NCBI GenBank assembly: GCA_027080445.1
Contig: JALWRY010000147.1
Location: forward strand, 1 to 7,449
DNA length: 7,449 nucleotides
DNA from: Thiohalobacter sp.
GTDB lineage: Bacteria; Pseudomonadota; Gammaproteobacteria; DSM-19610
Direction: 5' to 3'
The notes under the pieces are model-generated. The model had not been told where the DNA came from. It searched no databases and was given only the letters and a program-made list of their open reading frames with translations. The position numbers were made by a program, and so were the translations under genes. Of the stretch, positions 1 to 7,370 are shown in pieces (within the stretch, counting starts at the first letter, position 1; every line of letters starts with the position of its first letter).

Positions 1-841
1 ACTTGGTCGCGCCTTCACCATCGCGCACGATAAGCTGCGCCAGGCGGGTACATACTTCGCTGACCGCTGCACAGAATACCGGGTAATCCGCATGACCGGC
101 ATCGATGCAGGACGCTGCCGAGGCGCCTGTGGCCACCAGCACGCAGGCATCGTTGGTCGAGGTATCGCCGTCCACGGTGATGCGGTTAAAGCTCTGTTCC
201 ACCGCCTGCTGCAGGCAGGCCTGCAAGGCGTTCACTTCCACATCGGCGTCCGTGGCGATATACGCCAGCATGGTCGCCATGTCCGGGCGGATCATGCCCG
301 AGCCCTTGCAGATACCTGTCAATGTCACGGTCTGCCCGCCGATTTCACATGTCAGCGACAGCCCCTTCGCCACGGTATCCGTGGTCATGATGGCGTGCGC
401 GGCCGCCGACCAGTGGTCTGCCGACAGGGTCGCAAGGGAACCTTCCAGCGCCGTGACGATACGGTCAACTGGCAGGCGCTCACCGATCACGCCGGTAGAG
501 AAGGGCAACACCTGCACGGCTTCACACCCGGCATGCTGCGCCAGCGCTTCACAGCTGCGCTGCGCATCCTCCAGCCCGGGCGCACCGGTGCCGGCATTGG
601 CGTTGCCGCTGTTGATCAACAGGTAACGGGGTGAGGTTTGCGCCAGGTGTTCCCTGGCGATGATAACGGGGGCCGCACAAAAGGCATTGCGGGTGAATAC
701 GGCCGCACAACGACTGCCTTTGGCAAGTTCCATGACGACCAGGTCATCACGGCCCTCGTAACGCACCCGCGCCGCCTGTGCCGACAGGCGAATGCCGGCC
801 ACCGGGGACAGAACGGGTAAGCGGGAGTATCCGACCGGCAT
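1..841 (-). CDS. argJ: Bifunctional glutamate N-acetyltransferase / ornithine acetyltransferase ArgJ (partial, 3' end outside window)
   Basis: ArgJ transfers acetyl groups from N-acetylornithine to glutamate (and in bifunctional members uses acetyl-CoA) in the cyclic arginine pathway in the cytoplasm. The visible 280 codons start MPVGYSRLPVLSPVAGIRLS, typical of the family N-terminus. They contain the INSGNANAGTG stretch (about 76-86), the STGVIGE stretch (115-121), and the KGSGMIRPDMATML block (179-192). Thr190 there is the expected nucleophile, generated by autocleavage of the Ala189-Thr190 bond, so the precursor should split into alpha and beta chains. DGDTSTND (224-231) and DGEGATK (274-280) are further conserved beta-chain motifs. 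About 125 C-terminal residues are missing because the window ends, not because the gene is broken. The ATG at 839-841 is preceded by an in-frame stop inside the secA 3' end and lies 19 bp after secA, so the two are probably cotranscribed. The Shine-Dalgarno is weak. Whether the enzyme is mono- or bifunctional cannot be read from the sequence. Confidence 0.96.
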   Translation of the reverse strand, partial: MPVGYSRLPVLSPVAGIRLSAQAARVRYEGRDDLVVMELAKGSRCAAVFTRNAFCAAPVIIAREHLAQTSPRYLLINSGNANAGTGAPGLEDAQRSCEALAQHAGCEAVQVLPFSTGVIGERLPVDRIVTALEGSLATLSADHWSAAAHAIMTTDTVAKGLSLTCEIGGQTVTLTGICKGSGMIRPDMATMLAYIATDADVEVNALQACLQQAVEQSFNRITVDGDTSTNDACVLVATGASAASCIDAGHADYPVFCAAVSEVCTRLAQLIVRDGEGATK

Positions 842-860
842 GCTGCTCAGCCGGCAGACA

Positions 861-3566
861 CTATTTCAGTTTGCCGTGGCACTGCTTGAACTTCTTGCCG
901 GACCCGCAGGGACAGGGCTCGTTGCGTCCGACCTTGCGGCCATTACGGACGAACGGCTTGGCTTCCGGCGCTTCACCGGCCGCCTCTTCCTCACCTTCGG
1001 ACATGGCGCTGGCCTCTTCATGACGGAAGTCCATCGGCGCCGTGCTGCGGCGTTGTTCTTCCACTGCCTCGACATCGGATTCCGTCCTGACCTGCACTTT
1101 GGACAGAATACTGATCACATCCAGCTTGATCCGCTCCAGCAGGTCCGTGAACATCTCGAACGCTTCGCGCTTGTACTCCTGCTTGGGATCCTTCTGCGCA
1201 TAGCCGCGCAGGTGGATGCCCTGACGCAGGTAATCCATGGCGGCGAGGTGTTCCTTCCAGGCCTGGTCGAGTACCTGCAACATCACGGCCTTCTCGAAAT
1301 GACGCATTGTCTCACTGCCGGCCTGCTGCTCTTTCTCCTGGTGTACGCGTTCCAGTTCCTCGAGTAACTTCTGGCGCAGGGTCTCTTCGTGCAGGTCGTC
1401 ATCCGCGTCCAGCCAGTCCTGAATAGCGAAACGCTGCCCGAACTCGGACTCAATGGCGTCTTCGAGTTCACCGATCTTCCACTGTTCATCCATGCTGCCC
1501 GGCGGGATGAAATTATCGATCACGGAATTCAGCACATCTTCGCGAATAGCCTTGATGGTATCGGACACATCATCGGTGGACATCAACTCATTGCGCTGCG
1601 CATAGATTACCTTGCGCTGGTCGTTGGCGACATTGTCAAACTCCAGCAGGTTCTTGCGAATGCCGAAGTTATGGCCTTCCACCTTGCGCTGCGCATTCTC
1701 GATGGCCTTGCTGACCCAGGGGTGTTCGATAGCCTCGCCTTCCTGCATGCCCAGTTTCTGCATCAGACCGGACACGCGCTCGGAGGCGAAGATGCGCATC
1801 AGGTTATCTTCCAGCGACAGGTAGAAACGGCTGGAACCCGGGTCGCCCTGACGACCGGAACGACCGCGTAACTGGTTATCGACACGCCGTGATTCGTGGC
1901 GCTCGGTACCGATGATGTGCAGACCACCGGCCTCCAGCACCTGCTGGTGGCGCGCCTGCTGCTCTTTGGTGATGCGCGCCACGGTATGCTCATCGGGATT
2001 GTCCAGCGCCGCCAGTTCAACCTCGAGGTTGCCGCCCAGCACGATATCCGTACCACGGCCCGCCATGTTGGTGGCAATGGTTACGGCGCCCGGTCGTCCG
2101 GCCTGCGCCACAATCTGCGCTTCGCGTTCGTGCTGCTTGGCATTCAGCACTTCGTGTTCGATGCCGTCTTTTTTGAGCAAGTCCGACAGGTACTCGGACA
2201 CCTCGATCGAGGTCGTACCGACCAGCACCGGCTGCCCGCGTTTACGGCAGTCGCGGATGTCTTCGGCAACCGCGTCAAATTTTTCTTTCTGGGTGAGAAA
2301 CACCAGGTCGCCCCGGTCATCACGGATCATCGGCGCATTGGTGGGGATAACCACCACTTCCAGCCCATAGATCTGCTGGAATTCCGGCGCCTCGGTATCG
2401 GCGGTACCGGTCATGCCGGACAACTTGTCGTAGAGCCGGAAGTAGTTCTGGAAGGTGATCGACGCCATGGTCTGGTTTTCGTTCTGGATCTCCACCCCTT
2501 CCTTGGCTTCCACCGCCTGGTGCAGACCTTCCGACCAGCGCCGGCCCGGCATGGTACGTCCGGTAAACTCATCGACGATGACCACCTGGCCATCCTGGAC
2601 AATATATTCGACATCACGGTGGTACAGGGCCAGCGCACGCAGCGCGGCATTCAGGTGATGCATGAGCCCGAGGTTGGCGGCATCGTAGAGACTCTGCCCT
2701 TCCTGCAACAGACCGCGCTTCTCCAGCAATTCCTCGACGTGCTGGTGACCTTCCTCGGTGAAATTAATCTGCTTCTGTTTTTCATCGATACTGTAATCGC
2801 CGGGACCGTCCTCTTCCTCCTGCTTCACCAGTTCAGTGACCAGGTCTTTCATGACGGTATACAGCTCGGAATTGTCGTCGGTGGCGCCGGAGATGATCAG
2901 CGGGGTACGCGCTTCATCGATCAGGATAGAGTCCACCTCATCGACCACGGCGGCGTTGAGTTCACGCTGCACCTTGTCTTCAAGGCGGAACGCCATATTA
3001 TCGCGCAGGTAATCGAAACCAAACTCGTTATTGGTACCGTAGGTAATATCCGACGCATAGGCGGCGCGTTTTTCGTCGCTGCTCATGCCCGCTACCGCGA
3101 TGCCGGTTGTGAGTCCGAGGAAGCTGTACAGCTTGCCCATCCATTCGGCATCGCGACGCGCCAGGTAGTCGTTCACCGTGACAACGTGGACACCCTTGCC
3201 GGACAAGGCATTCAGGTAGGCAAACAGGGTGGCGACCAGCGTCTTGCCTTCACCGGTACGCATTTCGGCGATTTTCCCTTCATGCAAGACCATGCCGCCG
3301 ATCAGCTGGACATCGAAGTGGCGCATGCCCAGTACCCGGCGCGAGGCCTCGCGCACGACCGCAAAGGCTTCCACCAGCATCTGGTCCAGTGTCTCGCCAT
3401 CCTGGTAGCGCTGGCGGAACGCGTCAGTGCGTGCGCGCAGTTCATCGTCGCTGAGCTTCTGCACCTCTGGCTCAAGTGCATTGATTTTATTTACGTTTTT
3501 CTGGAGGCGCTTGAGAATTCGTTCGTTCCGGCTACCAAAAACCTTGCGTAGTATCGATGTAACCAT
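861..3566 (-). CDS. secA: Protein translocase ATPase subunit SecA
   Basis: SecA is the ATP-driven motor that pushes unfolded preproteins through SecYEG at the inner membrane. The 901-residue length equals that of E. coli SecA, and key residues fall at the same numbers. The Walker A sequence TGEGKT ends at Thr109, and the Walker B/DEAD-like box VVDEVDS has Asp209-Glu210. MAGRGTDIVLGG (about 500-515) and the QLRGRSGRQGDPG motif VI of the second nucleotide-binding domain follow. The preprotein cross-linking domain lies between roughly residues 220 and 370. The helical scaffold/wing domains precede an acidic C-terminal linker (about 835-870). The tail carries the zinc and SecB-binding motif with Cys885, Cys887, Cys896 and His897, so it is full length and intact. 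The ATG at 3564-3566 matches the family N-terminus, but no good Shine-Dalgarno precedes it. The upstream gene is an M23 peptidase rather than secM, so SecM-type arrest control is not evident. argJ follows 19 bp later. Confidence 0.99.
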   Translation of the reverse strand: MVTSILRKVFGSRNERILKRLQKNVNKINALEPEVQKLSDDELRARTDAFRQRYQDGETLDQMLVEAFAVVREASRRVLGMRHFDVQLIGGMVLHEGKIAEMRTGEGKTLVATLFAYLNALSGKGVHVVTVNDYLARRDAEWMGKLYSFLGLTTGIAVAGMSSDEKRAAYASDITYGTNNEFGFDYLRDNMAFRLEDKVQRELNAAVVDEVDSILIDEARTPLIISGATDDNSELYTVMKDLVTELVKQEEEDGPGDYSIDEKQKQINFTEEGHQHVEELLEKRGLLQEGQSLYDAANLGLMHHLNAALRALALYHRDVEYIVQDGQVVIVDEFTGRTMPGRRWSEGLHQAVEAKEGVEIQNENQTMASITFQNYFRLYDKLSGMTGTADTEAPEFQQIYGLEVVVIPTNAPMIRDDRGDLVFLTQKEKFDAVAEDIRDCRKRGQPVLVGTTSIEVSEYLSDLLKKDGIEHEVLNAKQHEREAQIVAQAGRPGAVTIATNMAGRGTDIVLGGNLEVELAALDNPDEHTVARITKEQQARHQQVLEAGGLHIIGTERHESRRVDNQLRGRSGRQGDPGSSRFYLSLEDNLMRIFASERVSGLMQKLGMQEGEAIEHPWVSKAIENAQRKVEGHNFGIRKNLLEFDNVANDQRKVIYAQRNELMSTDDVSDTIKAIREDVLNSVIDNFIPPGSMDEQWKIGELEDAIESEFGQRFAIQDWLDADDDLHEETLRQKLLEELERVHQEKEQQAGSETMRHFEKAVMLQVLDQAWKEHLAAMDYLRQGIHLRGYAQKDPKQEYKREAFEMFTDLLERIKLDVISILSKVQVRTESDVEAVEEQRRSTAPMDFRHEEASAMSEGEEEAAGEAPEAKPFVRNGRKVGRNEPCPCGSGKKFKQCHGKLK

Positions 3567-3613
3567 GATATGTCTGGGAAAACCCGTTAATTATCGGAAA
3601 ATTTGCAGCAGGC

Positions 3614-3642
3614 ATCATACCGCATTAGCCGGTCCCGGGCAG
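3614..3642 (-). promoter_or_regulatory. Weak candidate sigma70 promoter for secA-argJ
   Basis: On the minus strand TATGAT (3619-3614) is a 5/6 match to the -10 consensus. Seventeen bases upstream is CTGCCC (3642-3637), a poor 3/6 match to the -35. It lies in the spacer between the peptidase gene and secA and would give a leader of roughly 40 nt. The -10 alone could be chance, and cotranscription from the peptidase gene is equally possible. Confidence 0.3.
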
Positions 3643-3661
3643 GCTTTCATTGAGATGAGGC

Positions 3662-4588
3662 TTACCGACTGGCGCGAACAAATTTGGCGGGATTGATCTG
3701 CCGTCCGTTTTTCAGGACTTCGTAGTGCACGTGCGGGCCGGTGGAACGACCACTGGAACCCATCAGGCCAATCTTCTGACCGGGCTTGACTGTGTCGCCC
3801 ACCTTTACCAGGATTTTGTCACAGTGTCCGTAGCGCGTGGAATACCCGTTGCCGTGGTTGATCTGTATCAGGTTGCCATAACCGTAACGTTTGCCGGCCC
3901 AGGTCACCACGCCGGCGGCCGTGGCCACCACTTCAGAATCCATCTGACCGGCGAAATCCATGCCCTTGTGCATGGCACGCCGCCCGTTGAAAGGATCGGT
4001 GCGCATACCGTAGTAGGAAGACAACCAGCCTTTGGTAATCGGTTTGCCGGCCGGCGACACGGTGCGGTTCAGATCACGACGACTGACCACCTGCTCCAGC
4101 AACTCCAGCTGGCGTGCACGATCATCGATCTGCAGGGCCATATCATCCAGCGCCTTGAGGAAATCCGGGGTTTTCAGCGGTTCGCCGCCGGAAGGATCGG
4201 CAGGACCGCCCTGTGCCGGTACCTGGTCAAAATCAAATTCGGATTTTTTCAGTCGTGCGATCTGCTTGACCCGCTGCCCGAGCGCTTCGACCCGCAGCAT
4301 CTGCGCCTGCATCTGTCCCAGCCGAACCGCCAGGGCATCGAGCTGGTTCTGCGCTTCATCGCGCACCTTGGCCAGTTCCTGTTTCTGCTCTTCGAGTACC
4401 GCCTGCCATTGCGCACCACTGCGTGCAGTCGCCGGCGGCTGATGGGCGGCGCCCAGTGAATAGCCCAGTTGACCGGCCGCCAGCAGTATGCCGAACAGGG
4501 CCAGCGCCGCCGGTACCCAGACGGTCGGACGATTCAGCTGAATACTGCCGGACTTGCCGTGGGTCGTGGTGTAGAGTAGAAACTTCAT
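3662..4588 (-). CDS. M23 (LytM-type) zinc metallopeptidase, membrane-anchored peptidoglycan endopeptidase
   Basis: This is a probable peptidoglycan DD-endopeptidase that cuts peptide cross-links during growth or division. The 308-residue product has a short cytoplasmic N-terminus with basic residues, one hydrophobic segment (about 24-46) that should anchor it in the inner membrane, a charged coiled-coil-like region (about 60-115), a linker, and a C-terminal M23 domain (about 185-305). The metal site looks complete: His207 and Asp211 in HKGMD, and His288 in GPHVHYE. The remaining catalytic histidines are His255 (RYGHCD) and His286. It is therefore expected to be an active enzyme, unlike degenerate LytM activators such as EnvC or NlpD. 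In Pseudomonas aeruginosa a peptidase gene at this position (PA4404, from memory) has been reported as a substrate of the CtpA protease. Whether that control applies here is inference. The ATG at 4586-4588 has only a poor Shine-Dalgarno (GGGTAAC about 10 bases upstream). It diverges from dciA and precedes secA by 97 bp. Confidence 0.93.
   Translation of the reverse strand: MKFLLYTTTHGKSGSIQLNRPTVWVPAALALFGILLAAGQLGYSLGAAHQPPATARSGAQWQAVLEEQKQELAKVRDEAQNQLDALAVRLGQMQAQMLRVEALGQRVKQIARLKKSEFDFDQVPAQGGPADPSGGEPLKTPDFLKALDDMALQIDDRARQLELLEQVVSRRDLNRTVSPAGKPITKGWLSSYYGMRTDPFNGRRAMHKGMDFAGQMDSEVVATAAGVVTWAGKRYGYGNLIQINHGNGYSTRYGHCDKILVKVGDTVKPGQKIGLMGSSGRSTGPHVHYEVLKNGRQINPAKFVRASR
4554..4582 (+). 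promoter_or_regulatory. Candidate sigma70 promoter for dciA, inside the 5' end of the divergent peptidase gene
   Basis: TTGCCG (4554-4559, 4/6 match to TTGACA) is followed, after exactly 17 bases, by TAGAAA (4577-4582, 4/6 match to TATAAT). Transcription would begin near 4589, just outside the peptidase start codon, giving a leader of about 26-38 nt for dciA. Because the two start codons are so close, any dciA promoter has to lie within the first codons of the peptidase gene, which supports the placement. The match itself is moderate. Confidence 0.35.
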
Positions 4589-4626
4589 GTGTATTCGTTA
4601 CCCGATAGAAACCTTTGCCAAAACCA

Positions 4627-5067
4627 ATGCGTCAAAATAACGCCTCACCCTGTGCCGCCATTCTCCAGAACGCGGGACTGCCGCTACTGAAGCGCGCCCG
4701 CAGCCTGCAACGCCTGGAACAGGCTGTGCTTGGCCTGCTACCGGAAGACCTGGTCGCGCATTGTAGTGTCATGAATCTCAAAAGAGAAATCCTGATACTC
4801 GGCGTTCGCTCCAGCGCCTGGGCGGCGCGCCTGAGATTTGCCGCTCCTGAACTTCTCAAGCAACTGCAATGCCAACTTTCCCTGGAGGTCACGGCGATCG
4901 ACGTTCGGGTTATCCCGGAAAGGCTGGAACTTCAGCCCGTCAGCCGTAAACCGGCGGCTATCTCCCTGGATAATGCCAACCTGCTTGCCCGTACCGCCGA
5001 AGGCGTCGATCACCCGGCACTGCGCGAAGCCCTCTACCGCTTAGCGGCAAAAGCCCGTGAATCATAA
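4627..5067 (+). CDS. dciA: DUF721 / DciA-family replicative helicase operator
   Basis: DciA-family proteins interact with the replicative helicase DnaB and help load it at the origin. They are the ancestral functional counterpart of phage-derived DnaC/DnaI. The 146-residue product shows the DUF721 pattern: an N-terminal helix (SLQRLEQAVLGLLPEDL, about 27-42), a beta strand, then the characteristic WAARLRFAAPELLKQL stretch (65-80) with the conserved Trp65 and following Arg residues. A second strand-rich half follows. The C-terminal segment (about 110-146, including HPALREALYRLAAKA) is likely flexible, like the DnaB-binding tail reported for Vibrio DciA. It is the only plus-strand gene here, between lpxC and the peptidase gene as in pseudomonads. 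The start is uncertain: I chose ATG 4627, but an in-frame TTG at 4615 would add four residues, and neither has a clear Shine-Dalgarno. The stop TAA at 5065-5067 lies 17 bp from the lpxC stop. Family assignment rests on pattern and context. Confidence 0.85.
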   Translation: MRQNNASPCAAILQNAGLPLLKRARSLQRLEQAVLGLLPEDLVAHCSVMNLKREILILGVRSSAWAARLRFAAPELLKQLQCQLSLEVTAIDVRVIPERLELQPVSRKPAAISLDNANLLARTAEGVDHPALREALYRLAAKARES

Positions 5068-5084
5068 ATCTTTTATATTGAATT

Positions 5085-5999
5085 TCAAGCAGATGCAATT
5101 TGTGGCACATTGAGCCAGTGAGGCGCGCGGGCGGCATTGCCAAAGCTGGTCAATTCCCAGGCGCCGGGGGATGTCAGCAATTCACACAATAGCCGGTTAT
5201 TCAGTGCGTGCCCGGACTTATGACCTGTAAATGCGCCGATCAGGCTATGACCCAGCAGGTATAAGTCGCCAACTGCATCCAACACCTTATGTTTGACGAA
5301 TTCGTCCTCGTAGCGCAAACCATCCTCGTTCACGACCCGGTAATCATCCAGCACCACGGCGTTATCCAGGCTACCGCCCAGCGCCAGGTTATTTTCCCGC
5401 AATTTTTCGATATCACGCATAAAACCGAAGGTTCGCGCGCGACTGACTTCGCGCACAAAGGAACTGCGCGAAAAGTCGATTTCCGAATGCCGGCTGCTGC
5501 CTTTGAACAAAGGATGCTTGAAGTCGATGGTAAACCCGACCTTGAAACCCTTGAAGGGTGAAAACCGTGCCCACTTATCCCCTTCCCTGACCTCGACGGT
5601 TTCCAGGATGCGCAGGAACTGCTTGGGCTTACGCTGCTCCTCGATGCCGGCGGACTGGATCAGGAACACGAACGGGCCCGCGCTGCCATCCATAATCGGC
5701 ACTTCCGCCGCACTGAGATCCACGATAGCGTTATCGATCCCCAGCCCGGAAAAAGCCGAAAGCAGGTGCTCCACGGTAGCAACCCGCGTATCGCCCTGTA
5801 CCAGGGTGGTGGACAACAGGGTGTCGCCGACATTCGCCAGCCGGGCCGGGATGGATACCGGGGGATCGAGATCGACCCGGCGAAACAGGATACCGCTATC
5901 CGGCGGCGCCGGACGCAATGTCAGGTAGACCTGCTCCCCGCTATGCAGGCCGACACCTTTCGCACGAACGATGTTTCTCAAAGTTCTCTGACAGATCAT
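5085..5999 (-). CDS. lpxC: UDP-3-O-acyl-N-acetylglucosamine deacetylase LpxC
   Basis: LpxC is the zinc hydrolase for the committed step of lipid A biosynthesis, removing the acetyl group from UDP-3-O-acyl-GlcNAc in the cytoplasm. The 304-residue product aligns end to end with E. coli LpxC (305 aa) by eye. It starts MICQRTLRNIVRAKGVGLHS and has TVEHL with catalytic Glu77 and zinc ligand His78. Further on are SRARTFGFMRD (around Phe191), then HKVLD with zinc ligands His237 and Asp241, and KSGH with His264 as the acid. All catalytic residues are present. An upstream in-frame ATG at 6060-6062 would add 21 residues. I rejected it because the family N-terminus begins at 5999 and AGGA lies four bases before that codon. 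The C-terminus (NVPQIASA) differs from the AVLA tail that marks E. coli LpxC for FtsH. It follows ftsZ by 150 bp and converges on dciA without a terminator. Confidence 0.98.
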   Translation of the reverse strand: MICQRTLRNIVRAKGVGLHSGEQVYLTLRPAPPDSGILFRRVDLDPPVSIPARLANVGDTLLSTTLVQGDTRVATVEHLLSAFSGLGIDNAIVDLSAAEVPIMDGSAGPFVFLIQSAGIEEQRKPKQFLRILETVEVREGDKWARFSPFKGFKVGFTIDFKHPLFKGSSRHSEIDFSRSSFVREVSRARTFGFMRDIEKLRENNLALGGSLDNAVVLDDYRVVNEDGLRYEDEFVKHKVLDAVGDLYLLGHSLIGAFTGHKSGHALNNRLLCELLTSPGAWELTSFGNAARAPHWLNVPQIASA

Positions 6000-6003
6000 A
6001 TTA

Positions 6004-6007
6004 TCCT
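6004..6007 (-). promoter_or_regulatory. Shine-Dalgarno sequence that decides the lpxC start
   Basis: AGGA on the minus strand ends four bases before the ATG at 5999-5997. The alternative in-frame ATG at 6062 has no comparable purine-rich sequence, so this site supports the shorter, family-standard LpxC start. Confidence 0.65.
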
Positions 6008-6065
6008 GGGCAGGCTGCACGGCGCCCGCCTTCTCGTCTTTTTCAGCTGGTGAAAATATCATCAG

Positions 6066-6074
6066 AGTCTACCA
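6066..6074 (-). promoter_or_regulatory. Candidate extended -10 promoter for lpxC
   Basis: On the minus strand TGG directly followed by TAGACT (6071-6066) makes an extended -10 element (TGn plus a 4/6 TATAAT match). It lies about 66 bases before the lpxC start codon. No good -35 sits at the usual spacing, which extended -10 promoters tolerate. An own promoter in the gap after ftsZ would let lpxC be expressed apart from the division genes. Confidence 0.35.
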
Positions 6075-6149
6075 CAGACACCGGGCGCCACCCGAAAAAC
6101 CTGGTGACACGCCCGTCCGGCCGCAGGAGCCCCTGTCAACACAACAGAA

Positions 6150-7304
6150 CTAGTCCGCCTGGCGACGCAGGAAAGCCGGGATATCCAGGTAGTCCAGGTC
6201 GTCCGCCGAGGCCGGGGGCGGCAGCGGGTCGCCGGAAGCCTTCTTGCGAATCACGGCCGGACGGTCCAGTTCGGCATAATCCACCTCACCGCGCTTGTTG
6301 CGCTGCACCAGCTGCACCGGCTCGGCCGGCTCTTCGGCTTTCACCGTATCGCTGCCCAACCCCGTTGCCACCACGGTAACGCGCAGCTCATCGTGCATCT
6401 CCGGGTCAATCACGGTACCGACCACTACGGTGGCGTCTGTGGAGGCAAACTCCTTGATGGTGTTGCCGACTTCCTCGAATTCACCGATGGACAGGTCCAG
6501 TCCGGCAGTCACGTTGACGAGGATGCCGTGTGCGCCCATCAGGTCGATATCTTCCAGCAGCGGACTGTGAATTGCTGCTTCTGCTGCTTCACGCGCACGA
6601 TCCTGGCCGGCGGCGGAACCGGAACCCATCATCGCCATGCCCATTTCCGACATCACGGTGCGAACATCCGCAAAGTCGACATTGATCAGGCCGGGACGGG
6701 TGATCAGCTCGGCAATCCCCTGCACCGCACCCTGCAACACGCCGTTGGCCGTTTTGAATGCATTCAGCAAACTGACGTCCTTGCCCAGCACCGACAACAG
6801 TTTTTCATTGGGAATGGTGATCAGTGAATCGACGTACTGGCCCAGTTCTTTCAAGCCACGATCCGCGACACCCAGCCGCTTGCCACCCTCGAACGGGAAA
6901 GGCTTGGTCACAATGGCGACGGTCAGAATACCCATTTCCTTGGCGACCTGCGCCACCACCGGCGCCGCACCGGTTCCGGTACCCCCCCCCATCCCGGCGG
7001 TAATGAACAACATGTCCGAACCTTCGATGCACTCGACGATGCGATCCCGGTCTTCCATGGCCGCCTGGCGGCCGATATCCGGGTTGGCGCCTGCGCCGAG
7101 GCCCTTGGTAATGCTGTTACCCAACTGCAAGGTAGTGCGTGCGCTCATATTGGTAAGCGCCTGCGCGTCGGTATTGGCACAGACGAATTCCACACCTTCG
7201 ATATCGGCTTCAACCATATGCTGTACGGCGTTACCACCGCCGCCGCCGATGCCGATAACCTTGATGACTGCGTTCTGACTGTATGAATCCATGAGTTCAA
7301 ACAT
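6150..7304 (-). CDS. ftsZ: Cell division protein FtsZ
   Basis: FtsZ is the tubulin-like GTPase that polymerises into the Z ring at mid-cell and recruits the divisome. The 384-residue product has the N-terminal nucleotide-binding motif GIGGGGGNAV (18-27) and the tubulin signature GGGTGTG (106-112). The T7 synergy loop NVDFADVR (208-215) carries Asn208, Asp210 and Asp213, which complete the GTPase site of the next subunit. A variable acidic linker (about 320-368) precedes the conserved C-terminal peptide DYLDIPAFLRRQAD (371-384) that binds FtsA and ZipA. Length and order are normal for the family, and the protein is intact. The ATG at 7302-7304 matches the E. coli start (MFE...) and has a strong Shine-Dalgarno. 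A run of nine G encodes part of the signature motif. It is presumably downstream of ftsA, which is outside the window, and is followed by lpxC. Confidence 0.99.
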   Translation of the reverse strand: MFELMDSYSQNAVIKVIGIGGGGGNAVQHMVEADIEGVEFVCANTDAQALTNMSARTTLQLGNSITKGLGAGANPDIGRQAAMEDRDRIVECIEGSDMLFITAGMGGGTGTGAAPVVAQVAKEMGILTVAIVTKPFPFEGGKRLGVADRGLKELGQYVDSLITIPNEKLLSVLGKDVSLLNAFKTANGVLQGAVQGIAELITRPGLINVDFADVRTVMSEMGMAMMGSGSAAGQDRAREAAEAAIHSPLLEDIDLMGAHGILVNVTAGLDLSIGEFEEVGNTIKEFASTDATVVVGTVIDPEMHDELRVTVVATGLGSDTVKAEEPAEPVQLVQRNKRGEVDYAELDRPAVIRKKASGDPLPPPASADDLDYLDIPAFLRRQAD

Positions 7305-7312
7305 GATGACTT

Positions 7313-7318
7313 CTCCTC
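7313..7318 (-). promoter_or_regulatory. Strong Shine-Dalgarno sequence of ftsZ
   Basis: GAGGAG on the minus strand lies eight bases before the ftsZ ATG. It is the best ribosome binding site in the window, consistent with the high expression of FtsZ, and it fixes the start codon. Confidence 0.85.
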
Positions 7319-7370
7319 TCTAATTTGTATCCTGAAAATCCAAATCCCGTAACAATAAAACCTGATTCAT

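Noticed and set aside
92..634. Overlapping plus-strand open frames of about 175-180 codons opposite argJ
   Set aside because: The minus-strand frame is unmistakably ArgJ with its catalytic Thr block. The plus-strand frames are shadows with no recognisable motifs.
1896..3551. A 551-codon open frame on the plus strand opposite secA
   Set aside because: It is exactly antisense to the well-conserved secA coding sequence, resembles no family I recognise, and has the composition expected of a shadow frame in GC-rich DNA.
4630..4635. TTGACG on the minus strand as a -35 for the M23 peptidase gene
   Set aside because: No acceptable -10 lies at 16-18 bases. A nearby TTGGCA also lacks a good partner. 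The promoter of this gene cannot be placed from sequence alone.
5997..6062. A longer LpxC with 21 extra N-terminal residues starting at the ATG at 6062
   Set aside because: Family members begin at the equivalent of the 5999 start, which also has the AGGA ribosome site. The extension has neither homology nor a ribosome site.
6082..6115. Imperfect GC-rich inverted repeat between ftsZ and lpxC (CGGGCG/CGCCCG and CACC/GGTG arms) considered as a terminator
   Set aside because: The stem has an internal mismatch and no T run follows it on the minus strand. The only T tract is inside the loop. It does not look like an intrinsic terminator.
6134..6139. A perfect TTGACA -35 hexamer on the minus strand just after the ftsZ stop
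   Set aside because: No -10-like hexamer occurs 16-18 bases downstream, where the sequence is GC-rich. It is not counted as a promoter.
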